A stretch of DNA of 53,696 bases from an uncultured Bulleidia sp. (GTDB lineage Bacteria; Bacillota_I; Bacilli_A; Erysipelotrichales; Erysipelotrichaceae): positions 1 through 53,696 of the forward strand of contig CAKVLT010000003.1 in NCBI GenBank assembly GCA_934757945.1, given 5' to 3'. This document shows positions 32,077 to 40,127 of the stretch, in pieces. The position numbers and the translations under genes are program-made. A model generated the notes under the pieces. It saw only the letters and a program-made list of their open reading frames with translations. It did not search any database and was not told the origin of the DNA. Each line of letters starts with the position of its first letter. Position 1 is the first letter of the stretch.

Positions 32077-32987
32077 TTTTATTGGCTAAAGAAGAACAGA
32101 AAGCTGAAATCAGAGAATTGTGGGAAACCTGTTTTCCTAAAGAAGATTCTGCATATATTGACCATTACTTCAAAAATATTTGGACGCCAAGGTCCTGTTA
32201 TGTGGATATGGAGGACGAAAGAGTTGTTTCGTCCATATGCAGAAATGCTCATGATATTCTGTTTAATGAAAAAGTGCTCAGAATCAGTATGTTAACAGGG
32301 ATGGCTACCTTACCTGAATACAGAAATCAGGGAAGAATGCATGCCATGATGGATCTTGTGGTGGACGCATGCAGTCACAGTGAACTGATGACATGTATCT
32401 GTACAGACAGACCTGAGATGTATGAACCTTTTGGATTCAGAACAGGATTTGAAAGAACAGCGTATATGATTCAAAGACCGGATCTGAAACATATTCCACC
32501 ATTAGGTACGGCCTATGAGGTGAAACCACTGGATATGTTAAAGGTATACAGTGCCTATATACGCAGATTTAATGGATTTTATACAAGAGATCTGGAATAT
32601 TTTATTACTTATAAACGTCAGATATTATCTCAGGGTGGTAAGTTTATTGCGTACTTTAATGCACAGGACAGAATATGTGGATATGCAGCATATATATTAA
32701 ATGGATCTGATCTGTATATAGATGAACTTGTTTATCTGGATTCTGTTGCTTTAAGTAAGATTCTTAACGGATGCCTTCAGGAAAGACCGAGAGTACATTT
32801 TCATGTGTCAGTTGCAGAGGATTTAAGAGTAGTATTTCCTCGTGCACAAATCAGACCGTACATCGGAACAATGGTCAGAATTAATGACTATGAGCTGTTT
32901 GGAAAACTGTTTAAGACAAGATGCCATACAGTAGATGAGGCACTGTCTATTTCTTATAAACCACTAAATCAGAATGAAGTTTATTGA
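32073..32987 (+). CDS. GNAT-family N-acetyltransferase (Eis-like)
   Basis: 304 residues. The N-terminal GNAT domain includes the acetyl-CoA-binding MATLPEYRNQGRMHAMM and the PEMYEPFGFR turn typical of the Acetyltransf_9/Eis group. A second, more divergent half follows, with a shortened C-terminal region. The substrate is unknown. It is the last gene of the rapZ cluster; its stop codon overlaps a cre-like site for the next promoter. Confidence 0.82.
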   Translation: MILLAKEEQKAEIRELWETCFPKEDSAYIDHYFKNIWTPRSCYVDMEDERVVSSICRNAHDILFNEKVLRISMLTGMATLPEYRNQGRMHAMMDLVVDACSHSELMTCICTDRPEMYEPFGFRTGFERTAYMIQRPDLKHIPPLGTAYEVKPLDMLKVYSAYIRRFNGFYTRDLEYFITYKRQILSQGGKFIAYFNAQDRICGYAAYILNGSDLYIDELVYLDSVALSKILNGCLQERPRVHFHVSVAEDLRVVFPRAQIRPYIGTMVRINDYELFGKLFKTRCHTVDEALSISYKPLNQNEVY

Positions 32988-32997
32988 AGCGTTTACA
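32984..32997 (+). promoter_or_regulatory. cre-like site (CcpA) upstream of gap
   Basis: TTGAAGCGTTTACA matches the catabolite-responsive element consensus TGWAANCGNTNWCA at 12 of 14 positions by eye. It lies 46 nt before the gap -35 box and across the stop codon of the acetyltransferase gene. hprK in the same window makes CcpA control plausible. Confidence 0.45.
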
Positions 32998-33042
32998 AGG
33001 CGTAAAAGTGATTAAATTCAAAGTAAACTAAAGTTTTCACAA

Positions 33043-33071
33043 TTGACTATGGAACCTCATGAACTTATAAT
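33043..33071 (+). promoter_or_regulatory. Promoter of gap
   Basis: TTGACT (33043-33048), 17-nt spacer, TATAAT (33066-33071), 31 nt before the ATG. Near-consensus sigma-A promoter. Confidence 0.82.
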
Positions 33072-33102
33072 TTAATAGCAACATAAGGAGGAATTTGTAA
33101 AA

Positions 33103-34119
33103 ATGGCAGTAAAAGTTGCAATTAATGGTTTTGGCCGTATCGGCCGCCTTGCTTTCAGACAGATGTTCGGTGCTGAAGGTTATGAAGTAGTCGCTATCAA
33201 TGACTTAACAAGTCCAAAAATGTTAGCTCACCTTCTCAAATATGACTCAACTCAGGGTACATATGAAAAGGCTAGCACAGTTTCTGCTGGCGAAGATTCC
33301 ATCACAGTTGATGGAAAAGAAATCAAGATTTATGCATTCCCAGATGCTAATAATTGTCCTTGGGGAGAATTAGATGTAGATGTAGTATTAGAATGCTCTG
33401 GTTTCTATACATCTAAAGCAAAAGCACAGGCTCATATCAATGCAGGTGCTAAGAAAGTTGTTATTTCCGCTCCAGCTGGAAACGACCTTCCAACAATCGT
33501 TTATAATGTTAACCATGAAACATTAAAGCCAGAAGATAAAATTATCTCTGCAGCTTCTTGTACAACAAACTGCTTGGCTCCAATGGCTAATACTTTAAAC
33601 AAGTATGCTCCAATCCAGTCCGGTATCATGGTAACAATTCACGCTTACACAGGTGATCAGATGACACTTGATGGACCTCAGAGAAAAGGTGATCTGAGAA
33701 GATCTCGTGCAGCTGCTGTTAACATCGTTCCTAACAGCACAGGTGCAGCTAAGGCTATCGGTTTAGTTATTCCTGAATTAAATGGTAAACTGATCGGTTC
33801 CGCTCAGCGTGTTCCAACTCCTACAGGATCCACAACAATCTTAACAGCTGTTGTTAAGGGCGAAAATGTTACAAAAGAAGGCATTAACGAAGCTATGAAA
33901 GCTGCTACTAACGAATCCTTCGGTTATAACACAGACGAAATCGTATCTTCCGATATCGTTGGTATGAGATTTGGTTCCTTATTTGATGCTACACAGACAA
34001 TGGTAGCTGAAATCGGTGAAGGACTATATGAAGTACAGGTAGTTTCCTGGTATGATAACGAAAACTCCTATACATCTCAGATGGTTCGTACAATCAAATA
34101 CTTCGCTAACGTTAAGTAA
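33103..34119 (+). CDS. gap: Glyceraldehyde-3-phosphate dehydrogenase, type I
   Basis: 338 residues, glycolysis. NAD site NGFGRIGRL, catalytic Cys in SCTTNCLAP, and the S-loop region GDLRRSRAAAVNIVP are intact. TAAGGAGGAA precedes the ATG. Codon use is visibly more biased (GCT, GTT, AAC, TCC) than in neighbouring genes, as expected for a highly expressed gene. Monocistronic: own promoter and strong terminator. Confidence 0.98.
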   Translation: MAVKVAINGFGRIGRLAFRQMFGAEGYEVVAINDLTSPKMLAHLLKYDSTQGTYEKASTVSAGEDSITVDGKEIKIYAFPDANNCPWGELDVDVVLECSGFYTSKAKAQAHINAGAKKVVISAPAGNDLPTIVYNVNHETLKPEDKIISAASCTTNCLAPMANTLNKYAPIQSGIMVTIHAYTGDQMTLDGPQRKGDLRRSRAAAVNIVPNSTGAAKAIGLVIPELNGKLIGSAQRVPTPTGSTTILTAVVKGENVTKEGINEAMKAATNESFGYNTDEIVSSDIVGMRFGSLFDATQTMVAEIGEGLYEVQVVSWYDNENSYTSQMVRTIKYFANVK

Positions 34120-34135
34120 TTAAGATTTGTCGATC

Positions 34136-34166
34136 AGACAGAGGCTCAGGCTTCTGTCTTTTTATT
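34136..34166 (+). terminator. Terminator of gap
   Basis: AGACAGAGGC (34136-34145), TCAG loop, GCTTCTGTCT (34150-34159; one G-U), then TTTTATTTT. Confidence 0.87.
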
Positions 34167-34281
34167 TTTGTTTAGAAACCCCTTACATATATAAACAGAT
34201 ATGGAAATGTGGTATTTGCACGATTTGTGACAAAAACGTGAAAATAAAGTGATTTTTAGTCTTGCAAAGGTGTGCATTGAG

Positions 34282-34310
34282 TTGAAATAGCTGACTCTTC
34301 CTTATAAAAT
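34282..34310 (+). promoter_or_regulatory. Promoter of the HTH-TM-RCC1 gene
   Basis: TTGAAA (34282-34287), 17-nt spacer, TAAAAT (34305-34310), 20 nt before the ATG. Confidence 0.6.
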
Positions 34311-34330
34311 AGTTAAACAGGAGGGTCAAA

Positions 34331-36505
34331 ATGAACAAACTTCCAGGAAAATTATCTCTATTACGTAAGAGCACAGGATTACCTCAGGCAGAAATAGCTG
34401 CAAGGTTACAGATTCCTGTTAATGAGTATATGAATTGGGAAAATGGGAACAGTATTCCAAGTATTGATCAGAGTAAAAAATTAGCAGAGTTCTTCCATGT
34501 AGAACTCGCTGCACTTTTAGATAACACAATGTCCTTTGTGGCACCTGCTATGCAGGAATCTGTAATGGACGCCAGTGTGGAAATTCCATTTGCGGCTAAT
34601 GGTGGTATCAATGCCACACAGCCTCTGTCTTCGACTTTACAGTTACCTGCTCAGAATGATGCTGCAGAAGAGGTCGGAGGTTCTACAAGAGTGATGGATA
34701 CCAGCACTTTTACAAGTATGTCCAATGCGGCACAGACTGCAGATACTTATGACGATGAAGACGATGAGGAACAGGAAAACACAGGTGCAACCAGGAAAGT
34801 CAATCGTACCTCTGCTCCTAAAAACAGTAAAAAACCTCTTCTTAAGAACAAGACAAATATGATTATTATCGCTTCCTGCCTGATTGCGGCAGTGATTCTT
34901 GCGGTAGTTCTGTTACTGACAAGAGGCGGTTCCAAGTCTGGTTCTCTGAGTAAATCCAATGTGAACAGACTGGTACTGACAGATAAGTATTCTCTGTATA
35001 TAGGAGACAGCAGTATTCAGGCAAGAGGAGAAACACCTTCTTCCATTACCAACCTGAACAATTCTGTTCAGGTATCTGCTTACAGCGATATTGCCGGTGG
35101 CTTGAAGAGTGATGGTACAGTGGTGACTACTGATACAGATCTTGATCTGAGTGATTTTAAAGATATTACCAATATTGCAGTAGGCAAGAGTCATATTGCC
35201 GGTGTGAAAAAAGATGGCACCGTAGTATGTACTGGTTCTGAAGATGCATGCAAGGTAAGTGAATGGCAGAATATCAAAGCTGTGTATGCAGGAAATGATA
35301 TTACTATCGGTCTTAAGGAAGATGGTTCATTTGTAAGCAGTGGAGGTGTCTCCATTCCTACAGATGTGAAAGGTGTGACAGGTGTCAGTATTGCCAATAA
35401 TGCAGTGTACTATGTCAATAAGAATGGTACAGTGTCTTCTATTTCCTTAAACGGAGGTTCTGCATTGGCAACCAATTCTCTTTCCAATGTGACGATGGTT
35501 TCTGCAGGCGACAGTATTCTTGCAGGACTTAAGAAAGATGGCACAGTGACTGTGGTCAGTGATTCAGATGATGTAAAGACAACCGTCAGTTCCTGGAAAG
35601 ATGTACAGTATATTGCTGCTAAGGGTAATACATTGATTGCGATTACCAAGAATGGAAAGATGTATGGCGTTGGAGACAACAGCTATAATCAGTATGAAAA
35701 TACAGCGAAAGAGGAAGAAAAAGAAGATTCTAAACAGCTTTCTTCTGTTAAGAATATTCAGTTTGAAGTGACTACAGAAAGTCTGAAGATTTCCTGGGAT
35801 AAGGTAGAACATGCTGATTCTTATGAAGTTATCTTTAACGGCGGTACTCCAAGTCTTGTGAAGGAGACTTCCATGACAGTTGGTGTATCTGATCTTAAAG
35901 ACGGAGAAAGTTATTCTGTTTCTATTACTGCCAAAACGAGTGATGAAAAGAAATACAAGGACAGTGATGCCACAACCACTACCTATCAGTATAATGCTAA
36001 GACAACGCAGCTTTCACAGCCTTCAGGTCTGAATACAGCTGTGGATTCTGGAGGATCCTGGACAATCAGCTGGAATTCTGTGGAAAATGCAAACTATTAT
36101 ATCATCACGTTAAATGGAGAACAGGTAGACAGAATTGGTGGTACAAGCTATACCATTTCCAAGGATGCACTCATCAACAATATGAATTATACCGTTGGTG
36201 TAAGAGCAGGAAGTGATGATTCCAAGTATTCTGAAAGTGGAGAAACACAGGTAAGCACAGTCTACAGTGCTCCATCTCAGAAGTTACAGGTAACTGTACA
36301 TTTTGTGGATGCGGACAGTGGTGAAGCTATTTCTGATGGTGCTTCCTACACAACAACTCTTGATGAAGGCACATATACAGGTGAAGAGCTCGCACAGGGA
36401 CATCTGAGTGGATATACGGTTGTCGAAGGACAGTCTTTCACTATCGGTGCTGATGACAATTCCAGTTTCAATATCACTGTGAATGTGCGTCCAAACAGTA
36501 ATTAA
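34331..36505 (+). CDS. Membrane-spanning XRE-type HTH protein with RCC1-like and fibronectin III ectodomain
   Basis: 724 residues; ACAGGAGGG precedes the ATG. Order: Xre/Cro helix-turn-helix (about 5-62: GKLSLLRKSTGLPQAEIAARL), an acidic and Ser/Thr-rich linker (70-175), one transmembrane helix (about 177-196) with basic residues on its cytosolic side, a beta-rich region with repeated KxDGTV units like RCC1 repeats (about 210-465), two fibronectin III-like domains (about 471-555 and 562-645) and a C-terminal MucBP-like strand region (651-724). The N terminus is predicted cytosolic and the rest extracellular, as for a one-component transmembrane sensor or RodZ-like protein. Ligand and DNA target are unknown. 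The GYF_2 gene follows 14 nt later. Confidence 0.82.
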   Translation: MNKLPGKLSLLRKSTGLPQAEIAARLQIPVNEYMNWENGNSIPSIDQSKKLAEFFHVELAALLDNTMSFVAPAMQESVMDASVEIPFAANGGINATQPLSSTLQLPAQNDAAEEVGGSTRVMDTSTFTSMSNAAQTADTYDDEDDEEQENTGATRKVNRTSAPKNSKKPLLKNKTNMIIIASCLIAAVILAVVLLLTRGGSKSGSLSKSNVNRLVLTDKYSLYIGDSSIQARGETPSSITNLNNSVQVSAYSDIAGGLKSDGTVVTTDTDLDLSDFKDITNIAVGKSHIAGVKKDGTVVCTGSEDACKVSEWQNIKAVYAGNDITIGLKEDGSFVSSGGVSIPTDVKGVTGVSIANNAVYYVNKNGTVSSISLNGGSALATNSLSNVTMVSAGDSILAGLKKDGTVTVVSDSDDVKTTVSSWKDVQYIAAKGNTLIAITKNGKMYGVGDNSYNQYENTAKEEEKEDSKQLSSVKNIQFEVTTESLKISWDKVEHADSYEVIFNGGTPSLVKETSMTVGVSDLKDGESYSVSITAKTSDEKKYKDSDATTTTYQYNAKTTQLSQPSGLNTAVDSGGSWTISWNSVENANYYIITLNGEQVDRIGGTSYTISKDALINNMNYTVGVRAGSDDSKYSESGETQVSTVYSAPSQKLQVTVHFVDADSGEAISDGASYTTTLDEGTYTGEELAQGHLSGYTVVEGQSFTIGADDNSSFNITVNVRPNSN

Positions 36506-36519
36506 CAGGAGACAGTACA

Positions 36520-36732
36520 ATGGATAAAGTGTGGTATTACATGAAAACAGACCGTTCCAAGTATGGTCCTTATACAGACAGAGAATTAGCCAATCTGATT
36601 TCCAAGGGCATTGTTACAGAAAAAGATTATATCTGGATGCCGGATCTTGCTTCATGGCTGAAAGTGGGAAAAAGTATTTATTCTTTCTACATTCATGAAG
36701 AAAGCGAATTTGAAAACGATTTTAACATCTGA
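36520..36732 (+). CDS. Small GYF_2-domain protein
   Basis: 70 residues. WYYMKTDRSKYGPYTDRELANLISKGIV...YIWMPDLASW matches the GYF domain 2 pattern (W-Y-Y, GP-Y/F, EL, G, W). Such domains bind peptides and are often joined to membrane or zinc-ribbon segments; here it stands alone. AACAGGAGAC precedes the ATG. It is probably co-transcribed with the HTH-TM-RCC1 gene and may bind its Pro/acidic linker (inference). Confidence 0.75.
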   Translation: MDKVWYYMKTDRSKYGPYTDRELANLISKGIVTEKDYIWMPDLASWLKVGKSIYSFYIHEESEFENDFNI

Positions 36733-36734
36733 TG

Positions 36735-36757
36735 AAAGAAGCCGAAAGGCTTCTTTT
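36735..36757 (+). terminator. Terminator after the GYF_2 gene
   Basis: AAAGAAGCC, GAAA tetraloop, GGCTTCTTT (36735-36756), then T. It begins two bases after the stop codon. Confidence 0.78.
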
Positions 36758-36781
36758 GTATACATGGTTTCCCATGTATAC
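36758..36781. repeat. Perfect 10-bp inverted repeat overlapping a -10 box
   Basis: GTATACATGG (36758-36767), TTTC, CCATGTATAC (36772-36781). The 3' arm overlaps TATACT (36777-36782), the likely -10 of the NYN/PIN-like gene, so it could be an operator or a second hairpin. Confidence 0.45.
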
Positions 36782-36812
36782 TATCTGTCAGAAGAAAGAG
36801 GTAATAGAAATC

Positions 36813-37421
36813 ATGAAGTTATACATGGTGGATCAGGAAAATGTGGGTGGTAGTGGAATACATGGCATGAGTTCCTTACATAGTGAAGACAGAGTGATTA
36901 TATTCTGTAATCATATTATGAAGTCTGTGCCGTTTGCCACGCATATTGAAATAGTGAACTGTAAAGCACAGGTCGAATATAAAGTGATTGAAAGATGTGG
37001 TCCGAATTATCTGGACTTTCAGCTTGTGACGTATCTTGGATATCTGATTGCTCAGACACACTATGAGGAAATCATTATTGTTTCAAAGGATAAAGGGTAT
37101 GAAGCAGTGGTGGATTTCTGGAGAGATAAGGGATTAAAGATACACAGACAGTCCAATATAAAAGAGGAAGAATCCAGACTAAAACAAAAAAAGAGTATGC
37201 CAGGTAAAGCGGATACAAAGGCACTGAAGGCATTGCTGAAAGAAAAAGTAAAACTGGCACCTGCAGAGTATAAAACAGTATATGCTGTTTTTGAGGAAAG
37301 CAGTGAAAAGATGGAATTTCACGAAAAACTGTGTCATGAACTGGGACAGGATAACGGGGATAAGGTGTATAAAGCTTTGAGACAGGCATTTGCACAATCG
37401 TTGCCTGAAAGAAAGAAATAA
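36813..37421 (+). CDS. NYN/PIN-like domain protein (putative RNase fold)
   Basis: 202 residues from the ATG at 36813 (AGAGGT upstream); the longer frame from 36732 runs through the terminator and operator hairpins, so I reject it. The N-terminal ~125 residues form a PIN/NYN-like fold: YMVDQENVGGSG with the first Asp, DFQLVTYLGYLIA with the second and IIVSKDKGYEAVVDFW with the third. A linker and a ~65-residue helical C-terminal domain follow. This family is common in Clostridia and Erysipelotrichia. Its substrate is unknown. The promoter of the cysS leader lies in its last codons. Confidence 0.72.
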   Translation: MKLYMVDQENVGGSGIHGMSSLHSEDRVIIFCNHIMKSVPFATHIEIVNCKAQVEYKVIERCGPNYLDFQLVTYLGYLIAQTHYEEIIIVSKDKGYEAVVDFWRDKGLKIHRQSNIKEEESRLKQKKSMPGKADTKALKALLKEKVKLAPAEYKTVYAVFEESSEKMEFHEKLCHELGQDNGDKVYKALRQAFAQSLPERKK

Positions 37422-37429
37422 GCTATAAT
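37401..37429 (+). promoter_or_regulatory. Promoter of the cysS T-box transcript
   Basis: TTGCCT (37401-37406), 17-nt spacer, TATAAT (37424-37429). The -35 is inside the NYN/PIN-like gene. Confidence 0.75.
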
Positions 37430-37435
37430 GCATTT

Positions 37436-37645
37436 TGTAAACCGATGATAGAAACAAGTATCTGCAAGACAGAAATGATAGAGAAGGCTGTATGGTGAAA
37501 ATGCCGCATGGAATCTTACAGAGAATGCATTCCTGAGGGTAGATCCGACAGGTAGGATCTGACGTTAAGCTACGCGTTAAGTGGAAAGAGTGTAATAGAA
37601 AAGTGGAACCACGTTAAGCGTCTTTTTGATAAGACGCTTTTATTT
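37436..37645 (+). ncRNA. T-box riboswitch, tRNA-Cys specifier, upstream of cysS
   Basis: The T-box is a variant, AAGTGGAACCACG (37601-37613), where the usual form is GGTGGNACCGCG. The terminator AAGCGTCTT/AAGACGCTT (37616-37624/37631-37639) with a T-rich tail follows. On the 3' side of stem I, CAGAGAA-TGC-ATTCC gives a UGC specifier at 37526-37528 followed by A, the Cys codon expected for cysS. It ends about 20 nt before the ATG. Confidence 0.88.
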
Positions 37646-37664
37646 TAAGAGGAGGGAACAGACC

Positions 37665-39008
37665 ATGATTAAACTCTATAATAGCCGTACATTACAAATT
37701 GAAGAATTTAAGCCGATTCATGAAGGACATGTAGATATGTATGTATGCGGACCTACTGTCTATAACTATGCGCATATCGGAAATGCACGTCCGATGATTG
37801 TCTTTGATGTTTTAAAAAGAGTTCTTGAAGCAAAAGGATATACAGTTACCTATGTAAGTAACTTTACAGATGTGGATGATAAGATTATCAATAAAGCTAT
37901 TCAGGAAAATACTACAGAACAGGTAATTGCTCAAAGATATATTGATGCCTATACGCAGGTTAGAAAAGATCTGAATACAGAGTTGCCGGATATTACTCCA
38001 AGAGTCACACAGACAATGGATCAGATTATTGATTTTATTGATCAGCTTGTAAAGAACGGAAGTGCATATGAATCTGATGGAGATGTGTACTTTGATGTGA
38101 GCAGTGTGCCTACGTATGGTGAAATCTCTCATCAGAAACTGGAGCAGCTGGAAGCAGGTGCCAGTGAAAGGGTAGAGGAAACAGGTAAAGGCAAGAAGAA
38201 TCCTTATGACTTTGCGTTATGGAAGAAGACAGATAAGGGTATTAAGTGGAACTCTCCATGGGGTGAAGGAAGACCTGGATGGCATACAGAATGTGTTGTG
38301 ATGATTAACAATAACATGGGTGAAATGATTGATATTCATGGTGGTGGAATGGATTTAAAATTCCCTCATCATGAAAATGAAGTAGCGCAGCAGGAAGCCT
38401 TACATCATAACTGCCTTGCCAATTACTGGTTACATAATGCCATGGTGAATATTGACGGTCAGAAGATGTCCAAATCTTTAGGAAATACTTTATGGGCTAA
38501 AGATGTTGTGGAAAAGCTTGGTACAAATCTTACAAGATGGCTGGTATCTTCCGTACATTACAGAAAAGAACTGAATTTTTCTGAAGAAACCATTGAAACT
38601 GCACGTAAGGAACTTGAGAAGGTATTGAATCCTCTGAAACAGGTATCTATTAAAGAACAGCTTGCAGGTTTTGTGTCAGTTGGTACTTATGATGAAGAAA
38701 GTTACAATGCTTTTTTGGACTGCATGTGCGATGATATGAATACACCTAATGCGTATGCTGTTATCTTTGATACGGTGAAAAAGATTAATCAGGGTGTAAG
38801 AGTCAAAGAAATTGACTTTAGTACAGTGGATAAATATGTAAACAGTGTGGAAAAAATGTTGAAAGTGTTGGGCATTACAGTGGATATTCCTCAGTTGAGT
38901 GAAGAAGATAAAGAATTGTTTCATGTATGGAATACTGCAAAGAAGGAAAAGAATTTCGATGAAGCAGATAAAGCAAGAAATGCTTTGATGCAGAAGGGGT
39001 TACTATAA
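37665..39008 (+). CDS. cysS: Cysteinyl-tRNA synthetase
   Basis: 447 residues from the ATG at 37665 (AGAGGAGGG before it). Class I motifs: HIGN in YNYAHIGNARP, and KMSKSLGN. Zinc ligands: CGPT near the N terminus, GWHTEC and HHENE. The C-terminal helical domain is present. The longer frame from 37626 would start inside the T-box terminator. It heads the cysS-mrnC-rlmB-sigma cluster. Confidence 0.97.
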   Translation: MIKLYNSRTLQIEEFKPIHEGHVDMYVCGPTVYNYAHIGNARPMIVFDVLKRVLEAKGYTVTYVSNFTDVDDKIINKAIQENTTEQVIAQRYIDAYTQVRKDLNTELPDITPRVTQTMDQIIDFIDQLVKNGSAYESDGDVYFDVSSVPTYGEISHQKLEQLEAGASERVEETGKGKKNPYDFALWKKTDKGIKWNSPWGEGRPGWHTECVVMINNNMGEMIDIHGGGMDLKFPHHENEVAQQEALHHNCLANYWLHNAMVNIDGQKMSKSLGNTLWAKDVVEKLGTNLTRWLVSSVHYRKELNFSEETIETARKELEKVLNPLKQVSIKEQLAGFVSVGTYDEESYNAFLDCMCDDMNTPNAYAVIFDTVKKINQGVRVKEIDFSTVDKYVNSVEKMLKVLGITVDIPQLSEEDKELFHVWNTAKKEKNFDEADKARNALMQKGLL

Positions 39009-39391
39009 TGGATCCTAAGGATTGTTCCGGAAGGACATTGGCTTTTTTGGGGGATGCCGTATGGTCATTGTGTGTAAGGGAGTATCTGTTGGAAAGCGGT
39101 GAAGGAAAAGGTAAAACACTGCAGAAGAAGAGTATTGCCTATGTCAGTGCCAAAGCACAAAGCAGATTTTACGGATATTTACACGAAGAAGGATTTTTCA
39201 CGCCGGAAGAAGAGGATGTGTATCATCGCGGCAGAAATGCACACAGTACAAGCAGTCCTAAAAATACTGATGTGCAGATATACCGTATGTCTACAGGCTT
39301 TGAAGCAATTTTAGGTGCTTTGTGGCTTGAAGGAAAACAAGACAGAATCAGAGAAATGTGGGACAGAGTCAGAACCATGGAGGAGAAGTAA
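39008..39391 (+). CDS. mrnC: Mini-ribonuclease III
   Basis: 127 residues: an RNase III catalytic domain without the double-stranded RNA-binding domain, which matures 23S rRNA ends in Bacillota. AFLGDAVW at the N terminus and GFEAILGALWLEG near the C terminus carry the acidic metal ligands. It starts on the last base of the cysS stop (TAATG). Confidence 0.94.
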   Translation: MDPKDCSGRTLAFLGDAVWSLCVREYLLESGEGKGKTLQKKSIAYVSAKAQSRFYGYLHEEGFFTPEEEDVYHRGRNAHSTSSPKNTDVQIYRMSTGFEAILGALWLEGKQDRIREMWDRVRTMEEK

Positions 39392-39392
39392 T

Positions 39393-40115
39393 ATGGCAGA
39401 ATATGTGTACGGGAAAAACGTTGTAAAACAGATCTTACAGGATTCTTCCAGAGCCAAAGTGCTGTATCTTTCTTCCAGAGATAAACAGATAGAAGATCTT
39501 GCAAGAAAAAGAGGTATTCCTGTTCGTCTTGTGGATAAAAAGACAATTCAAAAACTGGCAAAAGGAGCAACAAATCATCAGGGTGTCATTGCAGAAATTG
39601 CACCATATCAGACATATTCCGTAAAAGAAATCGTCAATGCAATTCCTGAAGGAAAAAAGGGATTATTGATTATGCTGGATGAGCTCAGTGATCCGCATAA
39701 TCTTGGAGCAATCCTCAGAACTGCAGATGCCATAGGAGCAGATGGTGTAATTTTTAAAAAAATAAATGCGGTAGGTTTAACCCCAACTGTTGCCAAGGTA
39801 TCCGTAGGAGCTATTGACACTGTGAAATGTGCCAGTGTTACCAACCTGAGCAGAACCTGTGAAGAGTTAAAAGAACAGGGATGGTGGATCGTTGGTGCAG
39901 ATATGGATGGAGTGGATTATCGCTCATTGGACTATGATATGAATGTAGTGCTTATCATAGGTAATGAAGGAAAAGGTATGTCACGACTTCTTGAAAAACA
40001 ATGCGATTATATTGTCTCCTTACCGATGGTGGGAAAAATATCCAGTCTGAATGCCTCTGTCAGTGCGGGTGTACTGATGTATGAGATCTTTAACAAACGT
40101 TTTCCTCTGAAGTGA
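39393..40115 (+). CDS. rlmB: 23S rRNA (guanosine(2251)-2'-O)-methyltransferase RlmB
   Basis: SPOUT-class methyltransferase, 240 residues from the ATG at 39393 (GAGGAGAAG before it). The N-terminal L30e-like substrate domain (YVYGKNVVKQIL) is followed by the knotted catalytic domain with LDELSDPHNLGAILRTADA, IGNEGKGMS and SLNASVSAGVLMYE. The position after cysS and mrnC is conserved. Confidence 0.94.
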   Translation: MAEYVYGKNVVKQILQDSSRAKVLYLSSRDKQIEDLARKRGIPVRLVDKKTIQKLAKGATNHQGVIAEIAPYQTYSVKEIVNAIPEGKKGLLIMLDELSDPHNLGAILRTADAIGADGVIFKKINAVGLTPTVAKVSVGAIDTVKCASVTNLSRTCEELKEQGWWIVGADMDGVDYRSLDYDMNVVLIIGNEGKGMSRLLEKQCDYIVSLPMVGKISSLNASVSAGVLMYEIFNKRFPLK

Positions 40116-40127
40116 GAGGAAAAGAAA

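Noticed and set aside
36732..36812. Upstream extension of the NYN/PIN-like protein.
   Set aside because: It runs through a terminator hairpin and an inverted repeat; similarity to the family begins at the ATG at 36813.
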